Counted from the first letter of the stretch, positions 18,180-26,973 are shown. The stretch: DNA of 64,000 nt from Polyangiaceae bacterium (GCA_019637265.1 JAHBVY010000008.1:1-64000), one strand, 5' to 3'. The notes: generated from the letters alone by a model not told the origin. Made by a program: numbers and translations.

Positions 18180-18584
18180 ATGTCTCTCGATCACGCCCTC
18201 GCCAAAGCGCAGTCCAGCATCCCCGAATGTGTAGCCACCGGTTACATCGACATGACCACCGGCATGCTGCTCTCCATCAAGACCGTCGACTCCCACCCTC
18301 AAGAGGTGCTCGACCTGCTCGCCGCCGCCACCGCGGACCTGTTCCAGGGTCAGAGCGTGACCGCGATCGAGAAGCTGTTCCGGCGCTCGCGCGGGCAGAG
18401 CGAAGATGGCAACCACTACTTCAACGAGATCCTCGTGTTCAGCACCAACCTGCTCCACGTGTTCCTCCGCTGTAAGAAGCAGCCGAGCCAAGCCGTGACC
18501 TTCGTGTGCCGTGCGTCGGCCAACGTCGGCATGGTGCTGGCCAAGTCGCGCATGTCCCTCGCAGAGATCGAGGCGGCGGTCTGA
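18180..18584 (+). CDS. Small Roadblock/LC7-like protein
   Basis: A 134-residue soluble protein. GYIDMTTGMLLSI near residue 20 and FLRCKKQPSQAVTFVCRASANVGMVLAKSR near the C-terminus follow the strand-helix-strand layout of the Roadblock/LC7 (profilin-like) fold, as in MglB; the assignment is by eye and moderate. The start is ATG at 18180, 9 nt after the fusion's stop; a longer open frame upstream overlaps the phosphatase and is not credible. Roadblock proteins regulate small GTPases or act as dimeric scaffolds, so a regulatory partner role for the ABC-phosphatase is plausible. No GTPase gene is adjacent. Confidence 0.7.
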   Translation: MSLDHALAKAQSSIPECVATGYIDMTTGMLLSIKTVDSHPQEVLDLLAAATADLFQGQSVTAIEKLFRRSRGQSEDGNHYFNEILVFSTNLLHVFLRCKKQPSQAVTFVCRASANVGMVLAKSRMSLAEIEAAV

Positions 18585-18724
18585 GCAAGCTGCCTCGATA
18601 GGCGGTCTGGATCGGCGGGTTGGGGGGGCCCGCTCATCGAGCGCGACGTGGCTAGCGGCCCGCGCGTCTCTCTAGGACGCGAACGATCCACGCAGACTTT
18701 GCGCTGGACGCGGTCCGTCGCAGT

Positions 18725-18737
18725 AGTAATGGTTACT
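18725..18737. promoter_or_regulatory. Palindrome upstream of the ferredoxin-reductase-globin gene
   Basis: AGTAA-TGG-TTACT is a perfect 5+5 dyad lying 130 nt upstream of the ATG at 18870. It is one of few AT-leaning dyads in the region. The regulator is unknown; an NO- or redox-responsive factor would fit the gene. Confidence 0.35.
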
Positions 18738-18869
18738 GACCAGGAGCCTACGTCGTTCTTGACGTCAGGTAGGCGATCCTTTGCGCCAACTGCGTGAAGG
18801 GCAGATGAGCGGACTGAATCGGCGTTGGTTACCGTCGATGCATCGAGCCGCTCCGGTCGAGGTGAAGCG

Positions 18870-20432
18870 ATGACGACGATCAGCTACTTGGGTTCCCGCT
18901 ATCAGGTCAGGAGCGGCGAGTCGGCGCTCGACGCGCTGGTGCGCGGCGGCGCGAACGTCCCGTTCTCGTGTCGGCGCGGCTCTTGTCAGACCTGCCTCAT
19001 GCGCGCCGTGGCGGGCGAGCCAGGGCCCGTGGCGCAACGCGGGCTACGCCAGGAGCTGGTGGAGACGCACCACTTCATGCCCTGCGTTTGTCACCCGACA
19101 GAAGATTTGACGATTGAGGCGCCGGACCTCTCTCAGCTGCTGCTCACCGCCATGGTGAGCGGCGTGAGGCGCCTGGATGATCGCGTGGTGCGTCTCAGCC
19201 TGGAGACGGAGCGCGTGCTCGAGTGTCGTCCCGGGCAGTACATCAACCTCTACCGCGAGGACGGTCAGTCGCGGAGCTACTCCGTGCGCGGCTTGGTGGA
19301 CGAAGACTACTTCGTGGAGGTGGACGTGCAGCGGGTGCCGGGCGGCGCCTTCAGCGCGTGGATCCACGAGGGGCTACAGGAGGGCGACACCGTCAAGGTG
19401 CAGGGGCCGCTCGGCGACTGCCACTACCGGCCTGAAGACGACGGGCGTCCGCTCATCCTGATCGGCACCGGCACCGGGGTGGCGCCGCTCCACGGCATCG
19501 TGCGCGACGCGCTCCGGCAGGGGCACACGGGAGGGATCTGGCTCTACTTCGGGGCGCGCGAGGCGAAGTGGCTGTACGCGCACGAGGAGCTCACGGCGCT
19601 CGCGGCGCAGGGCGTGAGCTACCGCGCGGTGGTGCTCGAGGGCGCGGGTGATCAGGGCGCTACCGAGCGAGGCGCCCTCTTGCAGGGCGACGTGGTCACG
19701 CGCGCCTTCGCGGAGCACCCGGACGCGAGCCGCGCCGTGGTGTTCTTGTGCGGTGACGCGGACTTGGTGCAGCGCGCGCGCTGCGAGGCGGTGCTCGCCG
19801 GCGCGCGCCGCGACAGTATCCGCGCGGATCCGTTCGAGAGCGAGGTGGCCGCGCCGCCGCGCGACACCCAGATCATCGAGGGCATCGAGCCGGATCCGGA
19901 GCTGTGGGAGGCGCTCGGGCGCGGCCCGAAGCTGCGCGCCATCTTGGAGGACTTCTACACGGAGGTGTACCAAGACGAGCGGTTGTCCCCCTTCTTCCAC
20001 AACGTGACGCGCGAGCGCGCGGTGGACAAACAGTATTCTTTCCTTGCGGATATGTTCGCCGGCACCAAGGACTACTTCGGGCTGAAGCCGTTCAACGCCC
20101 ACCACTGGATGGTCATCTCCGACGAGCTGTTCGACTATCGGGAGGCGATGTTCGAGCGTCACCTGCGCCGCCACCAGGTGCCGGAGCCCATGATTCGCCG
20201 CTGGGCGCACCTCCACGAGCTGTTCCGGCGTGAGATCGTGAAGAGCCGCGCGCGTGGCCTGTTCTTGGAGGGGGTGGAGTACCACCTGGATCGCTTCCAG
20301 GAGGAGGTCGTCACCGTGGCTGGCTTGTGCGATGGCTGCAGCGCCGAGCTCCTGGTGGGCGACACCTGCCGCCTGCACGTCCGCACTGGACAGGTTTACT
20401 GTCAGCGCTGCGACGCGGCGGCGGCGGAGTAG
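18870..20432 (+). CDS. [2Fe-2S] ferredoxin-FNR reductase-truncated globin fusion
   Basis: A 520-residue soluble electron-transfer protein. The plant-type ferredoxin domain (1-88) carries CRRGSCQTC (Cys34/39/42) and the fourth Cys at 72 or 74. The reductase has FAD motif RSYS (134-137), NAD(P) loop GTGTGVAPLHG (198-208) and FLCGD (291-295). A truncated-haemoglobin domain follows (about 350-460), with LSPFFHNV and the proximal-histidine region NAHHWMVISD (about 408-417). The C-terminus bears two CxxC pairs (CDGC and CQRC), likely a zinc knuckle. Together it can move electrons from NAD(P)H to a haem, consistent with an NO dioxygenase or O2 reductase analogous to Hmp. ATG at 18870 follows GAGGTGA. 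It sits 285 nt after the Roadblock-like gene. Confidence 0.88.
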   Translation: MTTISYLGSRYQVRSGESALDALVRGGANVPFSCRRGSCQTCLMRAVAGEPGPVAQRGLRQELVETHHFMPCVCHPTEDLTIEAPDLSQLLLTAMVSGVRRLDDRVVRLSLETERVLECRPGQYINLYREDGQSRSYSVRGLVDEDYFVEVDVQRVPGGAFSAWIHEGLQEGDTVKVQGPLGDCHYRPEDDGRPLILIGTGTGVAPLHGIVRDALRQGHTGGIWLYFGAREAKWLYAHEELTALAAQGVSYRAVVLEGAGDQGATERGALLQGDVVTRAFAEHPDASRAVVFLCGDADLVQRARCEAVLAGARRDSIRADPFESEVAAPPRDTQIIEGIEPDPELWEALGRGPKLRAILEDFYTEVYQDERLSPFFHNVTRERAVDKQYSFLADMFAGTKDYFGLKPFNAHHWMVISDELFDYREAMFERHLRRHQVPEPMIRRWAHLHELFRREIVKSRARGLFLEGVEYHLDRFQEEVVTVAGLCDGCSAELLVGDTCRLHVRTGQVYCQRCDAAAAE

Positions 20433-20572
20433 GGCGGCACCTGGGGGGGGAGCCTCTCGGTGCGCTGCCAAACCCCCAAAAAACCCTGAAACAACGCTGA
20501 CTGGCGCTCGTGCGTCAGCCCCAGGTCGGTTCGCTGCGGCACTTCGCCGCACGATTTTACGCCTGGCTCTTG

Positions 20573-20597
20573 TTGAAAGTGGTTTTCATTTTCATTA
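20573..20597 (+). promoter_or_regulatory. Candidate Fur box upstream of the HmuY-type lipoprotein
   Basis: TTGAAAGTGGTTTTCATT and the following TTCATTAA form an AT-rich island in very GC-rich DNA, with overlapping GAAA/TTTC and TCATT elements like the GATAATGATAATCATTATC Fur consensus. It is about 105 nt before the start codon of a predicted haem-binding lipoprotein, so iron repression is likely. Confidence 0.6.
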
Positions 20598-20702
20598 AGA
20601 ACCCGGTGTGGGTACCTCGCGTGCCCTGCCTGGTCGGCCTGGCCCGACTCAGCTCCCCCAAGGTCGCTCTCGAGATCGACCCCCAAGAGAGGATTGCTTG
20701 TG

Positions 20703-21995
20703 ATGTCACGTTCGTTCACTTCGCTCACCTTGCTGCGCTTCAGCCCCCTCGCCCTCGCCCTCACCCTCGCGGTGACGGGCTGCAGTGATGACGACGATCC
20801 CTCACCCTCCAATGGTGGTAGCTCCGGCAACGGCGGCACCGCCGGCAACGCTGGCACCGCGGGTGTGGGCGGCACGGGCGGCGTCGGTGGTACGGGCGGC
20901 GTCGGTGGTACGGGCGGCGTCGGCGGCACGGGTGGCACCGGCGCCGAGGGTGGCTTCTCTTCGGAGCCGCTCGTCTACACCGCGGTGATCGGCGCCGGGG
21001 ATGGCAGCGTGTGCTTCGACTTCGACGACGCGGAGCCGGTGGACTGTGAAGCCGCGAGCGACGTTTGGGATCTGCGCTTCGAGGTCGCGGGGCGCGCTTG
21101 GAACATCTGGACCAACGGCGGGATCTTCGGGACCGGGGATGGCGGCGCCTTCGGGCCCATGAGCCCTCAAGACGCGGCGGAGCTGACTCGGAGCAACCAG
21201 ATCCCAGGCATTTTCCGTGACTATCTGGGCGGCATCTTCGCTACCACCCCCTGGTACAGCTACAACGTGTACGGCACCCACGACATCACGGCCAACCAGC
21301 GGGTGTACGTGGTGGACACGGGCTCGGCGCATTACCGCGTGCAAATCCTCTCCTACTACTCCGGGAGCGGCGTGAGCGGCATGCTGCAGCTGCGCTACGG
21401 TGAGCTGGGCAGCGCCACCTTCGAGGAGGTGGAGATCGACGTGCGCGCCGGCGGCTTCGGCGTGCCCGCGGACGACCCGGCGAACAAGTTCACCTACCTG
21501 GACCTCGACACCGGGGAGCTGGTGGACATCGACGACGCCACCGCGCGCAGCACCAACACGGTGTGGGACATCGGGTTCAAGCGCTACGACGTGATCATCA
21601 ACGGCGGCGCCTCGGGGCCTGGCGGGGCCACCGCGGCGGTCGCCAACACGCAATCGGCGCTCTACGACGCGGACGGCGCGCCGATCCGCGCGGCGTTCGA
21701 CGCCAAGACGGAGACCGAGGCCGAGGCGGATTTCCTGGCGGTCACGAGCGCTGACGGCCTCAGCTTCGTGACCGACGTCGGCAACCCCTACATCATCAAT
21801 GACGGCGGTGAGCACAGCTGGTTCACCTTCGAGCTGGGGCCGAGCGGGCCGACCTTCTCCGCGCAGCCGGACGTCTGGTGGGCCATTCGCTCCGCGGCGG
21901 GGAACAGCTTCGCCAAGATGCACGTCACCGACTTGGACGCCGCGACCCACTCCTACACCGTGGAGCTCTTCGTCCAACACGCCGAGGCGCCCTGA
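20703..21995 (+). CDS. HmuY-family haem-binding lipoprotein with two HmuY domains
   Basis: A 430-residue lipoprotein. The signal peptide ends in lipobox LAVTGC (Cys27). A Gly/Thr/Val-rich tandem-repeat linker covers about 38-80. Two HmuY-type units follow; each has the family's W-D-hydrophobic strand and the N-G-G turn: VWDLRFEVAGRAWNIWTNGG (about 118-137) and VWDIGFKRYDVIINGG (about 288-303). HmuY proteins bind haem at the outer membrane of Bacteroidetes and related outer-membrane systems. A Fur box lies upstream. ATG at 20703 was chosen over the in-frame TTG-type start at 20694. The next gene encodes a multihaem cytochrome 16 nt downstream, so the pair may handle haem or electrons together. 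Confidence 0.82.
   Translation: MSRSFTSLTLLRFSPLALALTLAVTGCSDDDDPSPSNGGSSGNGGTAGNAGTAGVGGTGGVGGTGGVGGTGGVGGTGGTGAEGGFSSEPLVYTAVIGAGDGSVCFDFDDAEPVDCEAASDVWDLRFEVAGRAWNIWTNGGIFGTGDGGAFGPMSPQDAAELTRSNQIPGIFRDYLGGIFATTPWYSYNVYGTHDITANQRVYVVDTGSAHYRVQILSYYSGSGVSGMLQLRYGELGSATFEEVEIDVRAGGFGVPADDPANKFTYLDLDTGELVDIDDATARSTNTVWDIGFKRYDVIINGGASGPGGATAAVANTQSALYDADGAPIRAAFDAKTETEAEADFLAVTSADGLSFVTDVGNPYIINDGGEHSWFTFELGPSGPTFSAQPDVWWAIRSAAGNSFAKMHVTDLDAATHSYTVELFVQHAEAP
20871..20939 (+). repeat. 18-bp coding tandem repeat in the HmuY-type lipoprotein
   Basis: Three full units GGTACGGGCGGCGTCGGT (with C/T variation) at 20871, 20889 and 20907 plus a partial fourth encode GTGGVG repeats after the lipobox. 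Copy number is prone to slippage. Confidence 0.8.
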
Positions 21996-22011
21996 AGCGG
22001 TCCGTGTCCTG

Positions 22012-23904
22012 ATGAGCCGGGCGCCCCGAGCACTCACCGCGTCTCCGAGGCGCCCGCATTGGGTAGGTACACTGACTGTCCTCGCGCTCACCCTGAGCGC
22101 GGGGCCCGCCGCCGCGCTCACCGGCCTGGTGCGAGACGGGAGCACCGGCGCGGCGATCCCGGGCGCCGTGGTTCGACTCCAGGCGACCTCCACGCGCACC
22201 GTCACCGACGCTGACGGTCGCTTCGTGTTGCCCGATCCGCTCGTCTCTGGCGCGCGCGTGGTGGCGGGAGCGCCGGGCTACTACTACGCGGGCGCCCCGG
22301 TGTTGGACACCGGCGAGGTCGTGCTGGCGCTCGACGCGGTGCCGCATGATCCGAGCGCGCCGGTGCCGCTCATGGATCCGTCGGAGTGCGCCAGCTGCCA
22401 CTCACGGCAGCACGAAGAGTGGAAGGGCTCGGCGATGGCGCACGCCGGCACCAATACCTGGGTGGCTGACTTGTACGACGGCAGCGCGACGCCCGGCGGC
22501 ATGGGCGGCTTCGTCTACGTGCGGGACTCGGTGCTCCGTGAGACGAGCCCCGCCTCCGAGTGCGCCGCCTGTCACCAGCCGGAGGCCTGGGCGGAGGACC
22601 CGCTGCGCGCGCTGCTACCGGTGACGGACGAGAGCCCGGCGGTGACGCGCGGCGTGTCCTGCCTGGTGTGTCATCTCGTTCGTTCAGTTGACGAAACCCG
22701 CCCCAATTTCCCTGGGATCTACCCGGGGGTGGTGGAGCTGAACCGCGGCGCCATGGTGCGCTTCGGCACCCTGGGTGACGTGGATTACCACGCGCCGCAG
22801 CGGATGCGCGCCGCCTACCAGCCGCAGCTCTCGTCGGTGGTGTGCGGCGTCTGTCATCAAGATCGGGGCGACCCGAGCGGTCACCATCGCTTCGATGGTC
22901 CGCTATCCGAACCAACTTACCTCGAGTGGCTCGAGTCGCCCTACGGCGATCCAGCGAGCCCGCTGTTTCAGAGCTGCATGGACTGCCACTCGGATCCCGT
23001 GGACGAGCGCTCGGGCAGCTTCGTGCTCGACCACACGCCGGGGCGCCCGCTCGGCGATCTGCGCTCGCACCACTTCGAGGGGACCACCGCGCGTTTCCTC
23101 GAGGACGCGGTCACCGTCGGGCTCGAGGCGGAGCAAGCAGGCGACCGCCTGATGGTGCGGGTCGCGCTGACCAACCACAACACCGGGCACCACGTGCCCA
23201 CCGGCGTGACCATGCGCAACATGATCTTGCTGGTGAAGGCGGAGGGCGAGCAGGGCCCGCTCGAGCACCTGGGTGACGAGCGCTTGAGCGACCTGGCCGG
23301 CGTGGGCGACCCGAAGCTCGGTTACTTCGCCGGCCTGCCAGGGAAGCTGTATGCCAACGTGAACCGCGCGGCGGACGGCAGCTCCCCGGTGATGTTCACC
23401 GAGGCGACGGAGACGGTGTACGACAACCGCCTGCCGGCGCTGGCGACCGACCGCACGGAGTATGTTTTCCGTGTAGAAAATACTGCGGCCGGTCAGGCAG
23501 CGACCCGCGCGAGCCGTCGCGAGCAGGTGCGGGTCAGCGTCCAGGTGATCTACCGCCGCGCCTTCCGCGAGATCATCGACGCCAAGGGCTGGAAGGAGGA
23601 CGGCCGCGGTCGCCCGCTCGCCGACTTGGCGCCGCCCCACTTCGGCCACCTGATGGCCTCCGCGGACGCGACGGTCGAGGTGCAGAGCGCCGCGCCCTCA
23701 CGCCCCGGCTGGCTCGGCGGAGGCGGCTGCGCAGTGGTCCTGCCTGCGGTGGCCCTGCCTGCGGTGGCCCTGCCTGCGGAGGTCGCGTCTGGAGAGGTGC
23801 CCGCCGGGATCGTGGCGAGCCGCCGCGCTCGTGTCGGTTGGGTTGTGGGGTTTGGCGTGGCGCTGGGCATCGCCTTCAAGCGCCGCGCACGCTCCCGCCG
23901 CTGA
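22012..23904 (+). CDS. Exported pentahaem cytochrome c with MYXO-CTERM-like anchor
   Basis: A 630-residue exported protein. The signal region is TLTVLALTLSAGPAAA (about 19-34). A carboxypeptidase-regulatory-like beta domain (about 35-105, GLVRDGSTGAAIPGAVVRLQA...TDADGRF) precedes five CxxCH haem sites at residues 126, 184, 217, 278 and 322 (CASCH, CAACH, CLVCH, CGVCH, CMDCH). A later NHNTGHHVPTG motif may add axial histidines. The C-terminus has GGGGC (Cys573), a repeated ALPAV stretch, then a hydrophobic helix and RRARSRR, which resembles the MYXO-CTERM sorting signal. ATG at 22012 was chosen; the frame is open to 21799 inside the lipoprotein gene. Role: surface electron transfer, probably with the HmuY-type partner. 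Confidence 0.85.
   Translation: MSRAPRALTASPRRPHWVGTLTVLALTLSAGPAAALTGLVRDGSTGAAIPGAVVRLQATSTRTVTDADGRFVLPDPLVSGARVVAGAPGYYYAGAPVLDTGEVVLALDAVPHDPSAPVPLMDPSECASCHSRQHEEWKGSAMAHAGTNTWVADLYDGSATPGGMGGFVYVRDSVLRETSPASECAACHQPEAWAEDPLRALLPVTDESPAVTRGVSCLVCHLVRSVDETRPNFPGIYPGVVELNRGAMVRFGTLGDVDYHAPQRMRAAYQPQLSSVVCGVCHQDRGDPSGHHRFDGPLSEPTYLEWLESPYGDPASPLFQSCMDCHSDPVDERSGSFVLDHTPGRPLGDLRSHHFEGTTARFLEDAVTVGLEAEQAGDRLMVRVALTNHNTGHHVPTGVTMRNMILLVKAEGEQGPLEHLGDERLSDLAGVGDPKLGYFAGLPGKLYANVNRAADGSSPVMFTEATETVYDNRLPALATDRTEYVFRVENTAAGQAATRASRREQVRVSVQVIYRRAFREIIDAKGWKEDGRGRPLADLAPPHFGHLMASADATVEVQSAAPSRPGWLGGGGCAVVLPAVALPAVALPAEVASGEVPAGIVASRRARVGWVVGFGVALGIAFKRRARSRR
23739..23781 (+). repeat. 15-bp tandem repeat inside the sorting-tail region
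   Basis: Nearly three copies of CCTGCCTGCGGTGGC, from 23739, 23754 and 23769, encode LPAVA repeats between the Gly-Gly-Cys and the C-terminal helix of the cytochrome. Confidence 0.75.
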
Positions 23905-24042
23905 CGACGACTTGGGCACCGCGCAGCGCCGCGCGGCTCGAGACCAACCCCCCAATCCCCCTCCTGAGAAGCGCTTCATTCGGTCGCAGCAGCGCGCGTT
24001 GGCTGACGCGGGAGCGCAGGCCTTCGTGCGACGTTCGACGGT

Positions 24043-24066
24043 CTATCAGATTCTATGAATGCTATT
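24043..24066. promoter_or_regulatory. Candidate OxyR site upstream of katA
   Basis: CTAT occurs at 24043, 24053 and 24062, about one helical turn apart, in an AT-rich island 85-108 nt before the katA start. OxyR contacts four ATAG-type elements at 10-bp spacing, so this is a reasonable target for the OxyR encoded at 11450. The match is partial. Confidence 0.45.
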
Positions 24067-24150
24067 TCAATATGTTCGACTCGACTTATGAGCGCCGCGT
24101 GACCATGGTCTCCCTCGTCTCACGCTGATCACGAGACATCGAGGAGGACC

Positions 24151-25587
24151 ATGACCAAGACAAATAAGCTGACGACTGTCGCGGGGGCACCTGTCCCGGA
24201 CAACCAGAACACCCTCACCGCGGGGCTCCGCGGGCCGGCGCTGCTCCAGGACGTTTGGCTCCTGGAGAAGCTCGCGCACTTCCACCGCGAGGTGATCCCC
24301 GAGCGACGCATGCACGCCAAGGGCTCGGGCGCCTACGGCACCTTCACCGTGACGCACGACATCAGCAAGTACACCCGCGCGAAGATCTTCAGCGAGGTGG
24401 GCAAGGTGACGGAGCTGTTCGCGCGCTTCACCACCGTGGCCGGTGAGCGCGGCGCGGCGGACGCCGAGCGCGACATCCGCGGCTTCGCGGTGAAGTTCTA
24501 CACCGAGGAGGGTAACTGGGATTTGGTCGGCAACAACACGCCGGTGTTCTTCTTCCGCGACCCGCTGAAGTTCATCGACTTGAACCACGCCGTGAAGCGC
24601 GACCCGCGCACCAACCTCCGCAGCGCCAAGAACAACTGGGACTTCTGGACGGGCCTCCCGGAGGCGCTGCACCAAATCACCATCGTGATGAGCGACCGCG
24701 GCATCCCCGCCACTTACCGCCACATGCACGGCTTCGGGAGCCACACCTTCAGCCTCATCAACGCGGCGGGCGAGCGATTCTGGGTGAAGTTTCACTTCGT
24801 GTGTCAGCAGGGGATAAAGAACCTGAGCGACGCCGAGGCGGAGGCGGTGGTCGGGAAGGACCGCGAGAGCCACCAGCGCGATCTGTATGAGGCCATCGAG
24901 CGCGGCGATTTCCCGCGCTGGGAGCTGATGGTGCAGATCATGCCCGAGGCGGACGCCGCGAAGGTGCCTTACAACCCCTTCGACCTGACCAAGGTGTGGC
25001 CGAAGGCTGACTACCCGCTGATCCCGGTGGGCGTCATGGAGCTGAACCGGAACCCGGAGAACTTCTTCGCGGAGGTGGAGCAGTCCGCCTTCAACCCGGC
25101 CCAGGTGGTGCCCGGCATCGGCTTCTCGCCGGACCGCATGCTGCAGGCGCGACTTTTTTCATATGGAGATGCGCAGCGCTACCGCCTGGGCGTCAACCAC
25201 CACGCCATCCCGGTGAACGCGCCGCGCTGCCCGGTGCACAGCTTCCACCGCGACGGGCAGATGCGGACGGACGGCAACCTAGGCTCCACCTTGCACTACG
25301 AGCCCAACAGCTATGGGGAGTGGGCGGAGCAGCCCGAGTACCGTGAGCCGCCGCTCGCGATCGACGGCGCGGCTGACCGCTGGGATCACCGCGTGGACGA
25401 GGACTACTACTCGCAGCCGGGCGCGCTGTTCCGCCTGATGAGCCCCGAACAGCAGCAGGTGCTGTTCGACAACACGGCGCGCGCGATGGGCGACGCACCC
25501 GAGCCCATCAAGCGAAAGCACATCGAGCACTGCACGCTGGCGGACCCAGCCTACGGCGCGGGGGTGAAGCAGGCGCTCGGGCTGTGA
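24151..25587 (+). CDS. katA: Monofunctional haem catalase (small-subunit clade)
   Basis: A 478-residue cytoplasmic catalase that dismutates H2O2. The distal-site His lies in [15 protein letters not shown] and Asn in [12 protein letters not shown]; the proximal haem Tyr lies in [13 protein letters not shown]. The length and the motif [16 protein letters not shown] fit clade 3 small-subunit catalases. A strong ribosome site (GAGGAGG) precedes ATG at 24151. It is monocistronic with a candidate OxyR site upstream and joins ahpCF and msrB in the peroxide-defence theme of the window. Confidence 0.96.
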   Translation: MTKTNKLTTVAGAPVPDNQNTLTAGLRGPALLQDVWLLEKLAHFHREVIPERRMHAKGSGAYGTFTVTHDISKYTRAKIFSEVGKVTELFARFTTVAGERGAADAERDIRGFAVKFYTEEGNWDLVGNNTPVFFFRDPLKFIDLNHAVKRDPRTNLRSAKNNWDFWTGLPEALHQITIVMSDRGIPATYRHMHGFGSHTFSLINAAGERFWVKFHFVCQQGIKNLSDAEAEAVVGKDRESHQRDLYEAIERGDFPRWELMVQIMPEADAAKVPYNPFDLTKVWPKADYPLIPVGVMELNRNPENFFAEVEQSAFNPAQVVPGIGFSPDRMLQARLFSYGDAQRYRLGVNHHAIPVNAPRCPVHSFHRDGQMRTDGNLGSTLHYEPNSYGEWAEQPEYREPPLAIDGAADRWDHRVDEDYYSQPGALFRLMSPEQQQVLFDNTARAMGDAPEPIKRKHIEHCTLADPAYGAGVKQALGL

Positions 25588-25775
25588 TTCGTCGCCGCGC
25601 TATGAGTTAGGTATACGAACTATCCATGGAGGGTCGCGCGGGCAGAAGGGCTCGCGCGGCTCGCGCGTGTGGGGAGTCAGGGGCTCCTCGGATTTTCGGG
25701 GGTTGGGGAGCGCTCGGTGACCCTGGTACTCACCATCCAGGCGGTGAGTAGAATGCGCGCGAGGATCCGAGCCTG

Positions 25776-26939
25776 ATGAAGATCGTCCACACCAGCGACT
25801 GGCACCTGGGTCGTCGCTTCAAGGGGATCTCCCGCGACGAGGAGCATCGCGCGGTGCTCGATCACTTGGCGGCGTACATCGAGGCCGAGCGGGTGGATTT
25901 GGTGCTGCACACGGGCGACGTGTTCGACGTGCGCTCGCCGCCGCCCGAGGCCGAGCGCCTCGCCAACGAGTTCTTCGTGCGCGTGCGGCGCGCCGGGGCG
26001 CGCTCCATCGTGATCGCGGGCAACCACGACGACCCGCGGCGCTTCGACGCGCGCGCCGAGCTCTCGAGCTACGCGGGGATCACGCTGCTCGGGCGACCCC
26101 GCCTTGGCGAAGACGGCGGCGCCCTGACCCTCACGCTCGGGTCGGGTGAGGTGGCGGTGGTGGCCGCGCTGCCGTTCGTCACCCCCGGCAGCTGGGTGGG
26201 CGCCGAGGACTTGGTGGAGAACGAAGCCAGCGGCTACGGCAAGTACGCGCGGCTGTTCCAAGCCGCCGCGCGCGAGCTCGGCACGCATTTCCGTGCGGAT
26301 GCGGTCAACCTGTTCATGGCGCACACCTTCCTGCACGGCGCGGTGTTCGGGGAGTCGGAGCGGCGGGTGCACGTGGGGAGCGAGTGGGCCGCCCTGGCGG
26401 AGGCCTTGCCGCCCGCGAGCTACGTCGCGCTCGGGCACATCCACAAGCCGCAGCAGGCGCCGGGGCTCGGCACCGCGCACTACGCTGGGTCGTCGCTCCA
26501 GCTCGACTTCGGCGAGGTCGGCCAAGAGAAGTCCTTCGTGGTGGTGCGGGCGGAGCCAGGCGCGCCGGCTCACATCGAGCGGGTGCCTTACCAGGGCGGG
26601 CTGCCCTTGATGGACTTCCGCGGCACGCTCACGGAGCTGGCGGATCGCGCGTCGGAGCTCGGTCAGGGGTGCTGGCTGCGCGTCACGCTGACGCTGCGCG
26701 AGCCAGAGGTCGACTTGACCCAGAAGGTGCGCGCGCTGGTCAAGAACGCGCTGGTGGTGCGGGCTGAGCTGCCGCGTCGCGTGGAGGTCGCGGCTCCCCG
26801 ACCCGCGAAGGGCGCCACGCCCCGCGAATACTACGCGGCCTACCACCTCCGCGCTCAGGGTCAGGTACCGTCACCAGAATTACTCGCCACGTTCGATGAG
26901 CTGCACCAAGCGGCAGAAGCGGGGCGTGATGACGTCTGA
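25776..26939 (+). CDS. sbcD: Exonuclease subunit SbcD (Mre11-type nuclease)
   Basis: A 387-residue calcineurin-like phosphoesterase. Metal-binding motifs are HTSDWHLGRR (residues 4-13), HTGDVFDVR (about 47-55), AGNHDDPRR (about 82-90) and later LGHIHKPQ. With SbcC it forms an ATP-dependent nuclease that cleaves hairpins and blocked DNA ends. It is followed, after a 150-nt spacer holding two palindromic repeats, by sbcC in the same direction. The C-terminal capping region (about 280-380) matches SbcD length. Confidence 0.93.
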   Translation: MKIVHTSDWHLGRRFKGISRDEEHRAVLDHLAAYIEAERVDLVLHTGDVFDVRSPPPEAERLANEFFVRVRRAGARSIVIAGNHDDPRRFDARAELSSYAGITLLGRPRLGEDGGALTLTLGSGEVAVVAALPFVTPGSWVGAEDLVENEASGYGKYARLFQAAARELGTHFRADAVNLFMAHTFLHGAVFGESERRVHVGSEWAALAEALPPASYVALGHIHKPQQAPGLGTAHYAGSSLQLDFGEVGQEKSFVVVRAEPGAPAHIERVPYQGGLPLMDFRGTLTELADRASELGQGCWLRVTLTLREPEVDLTQKVRALVKNALVVRAELPRRVEVAAPRPAKGATPREYYAAYHLRAQGQVPSPELLATFDELHQAAEAGRDDV

Positions 26940-26973
26940 GTGGCTGACTTCCACGCGCGCGGCTTCAATGCCT

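Noticed and set aside
25600-25632. Near-palindrome TAGGTATACGAACTA after katA as an operator
   Set aside because: Only outer trinucleotides pair, and it lies downstream of the gene; too weak.
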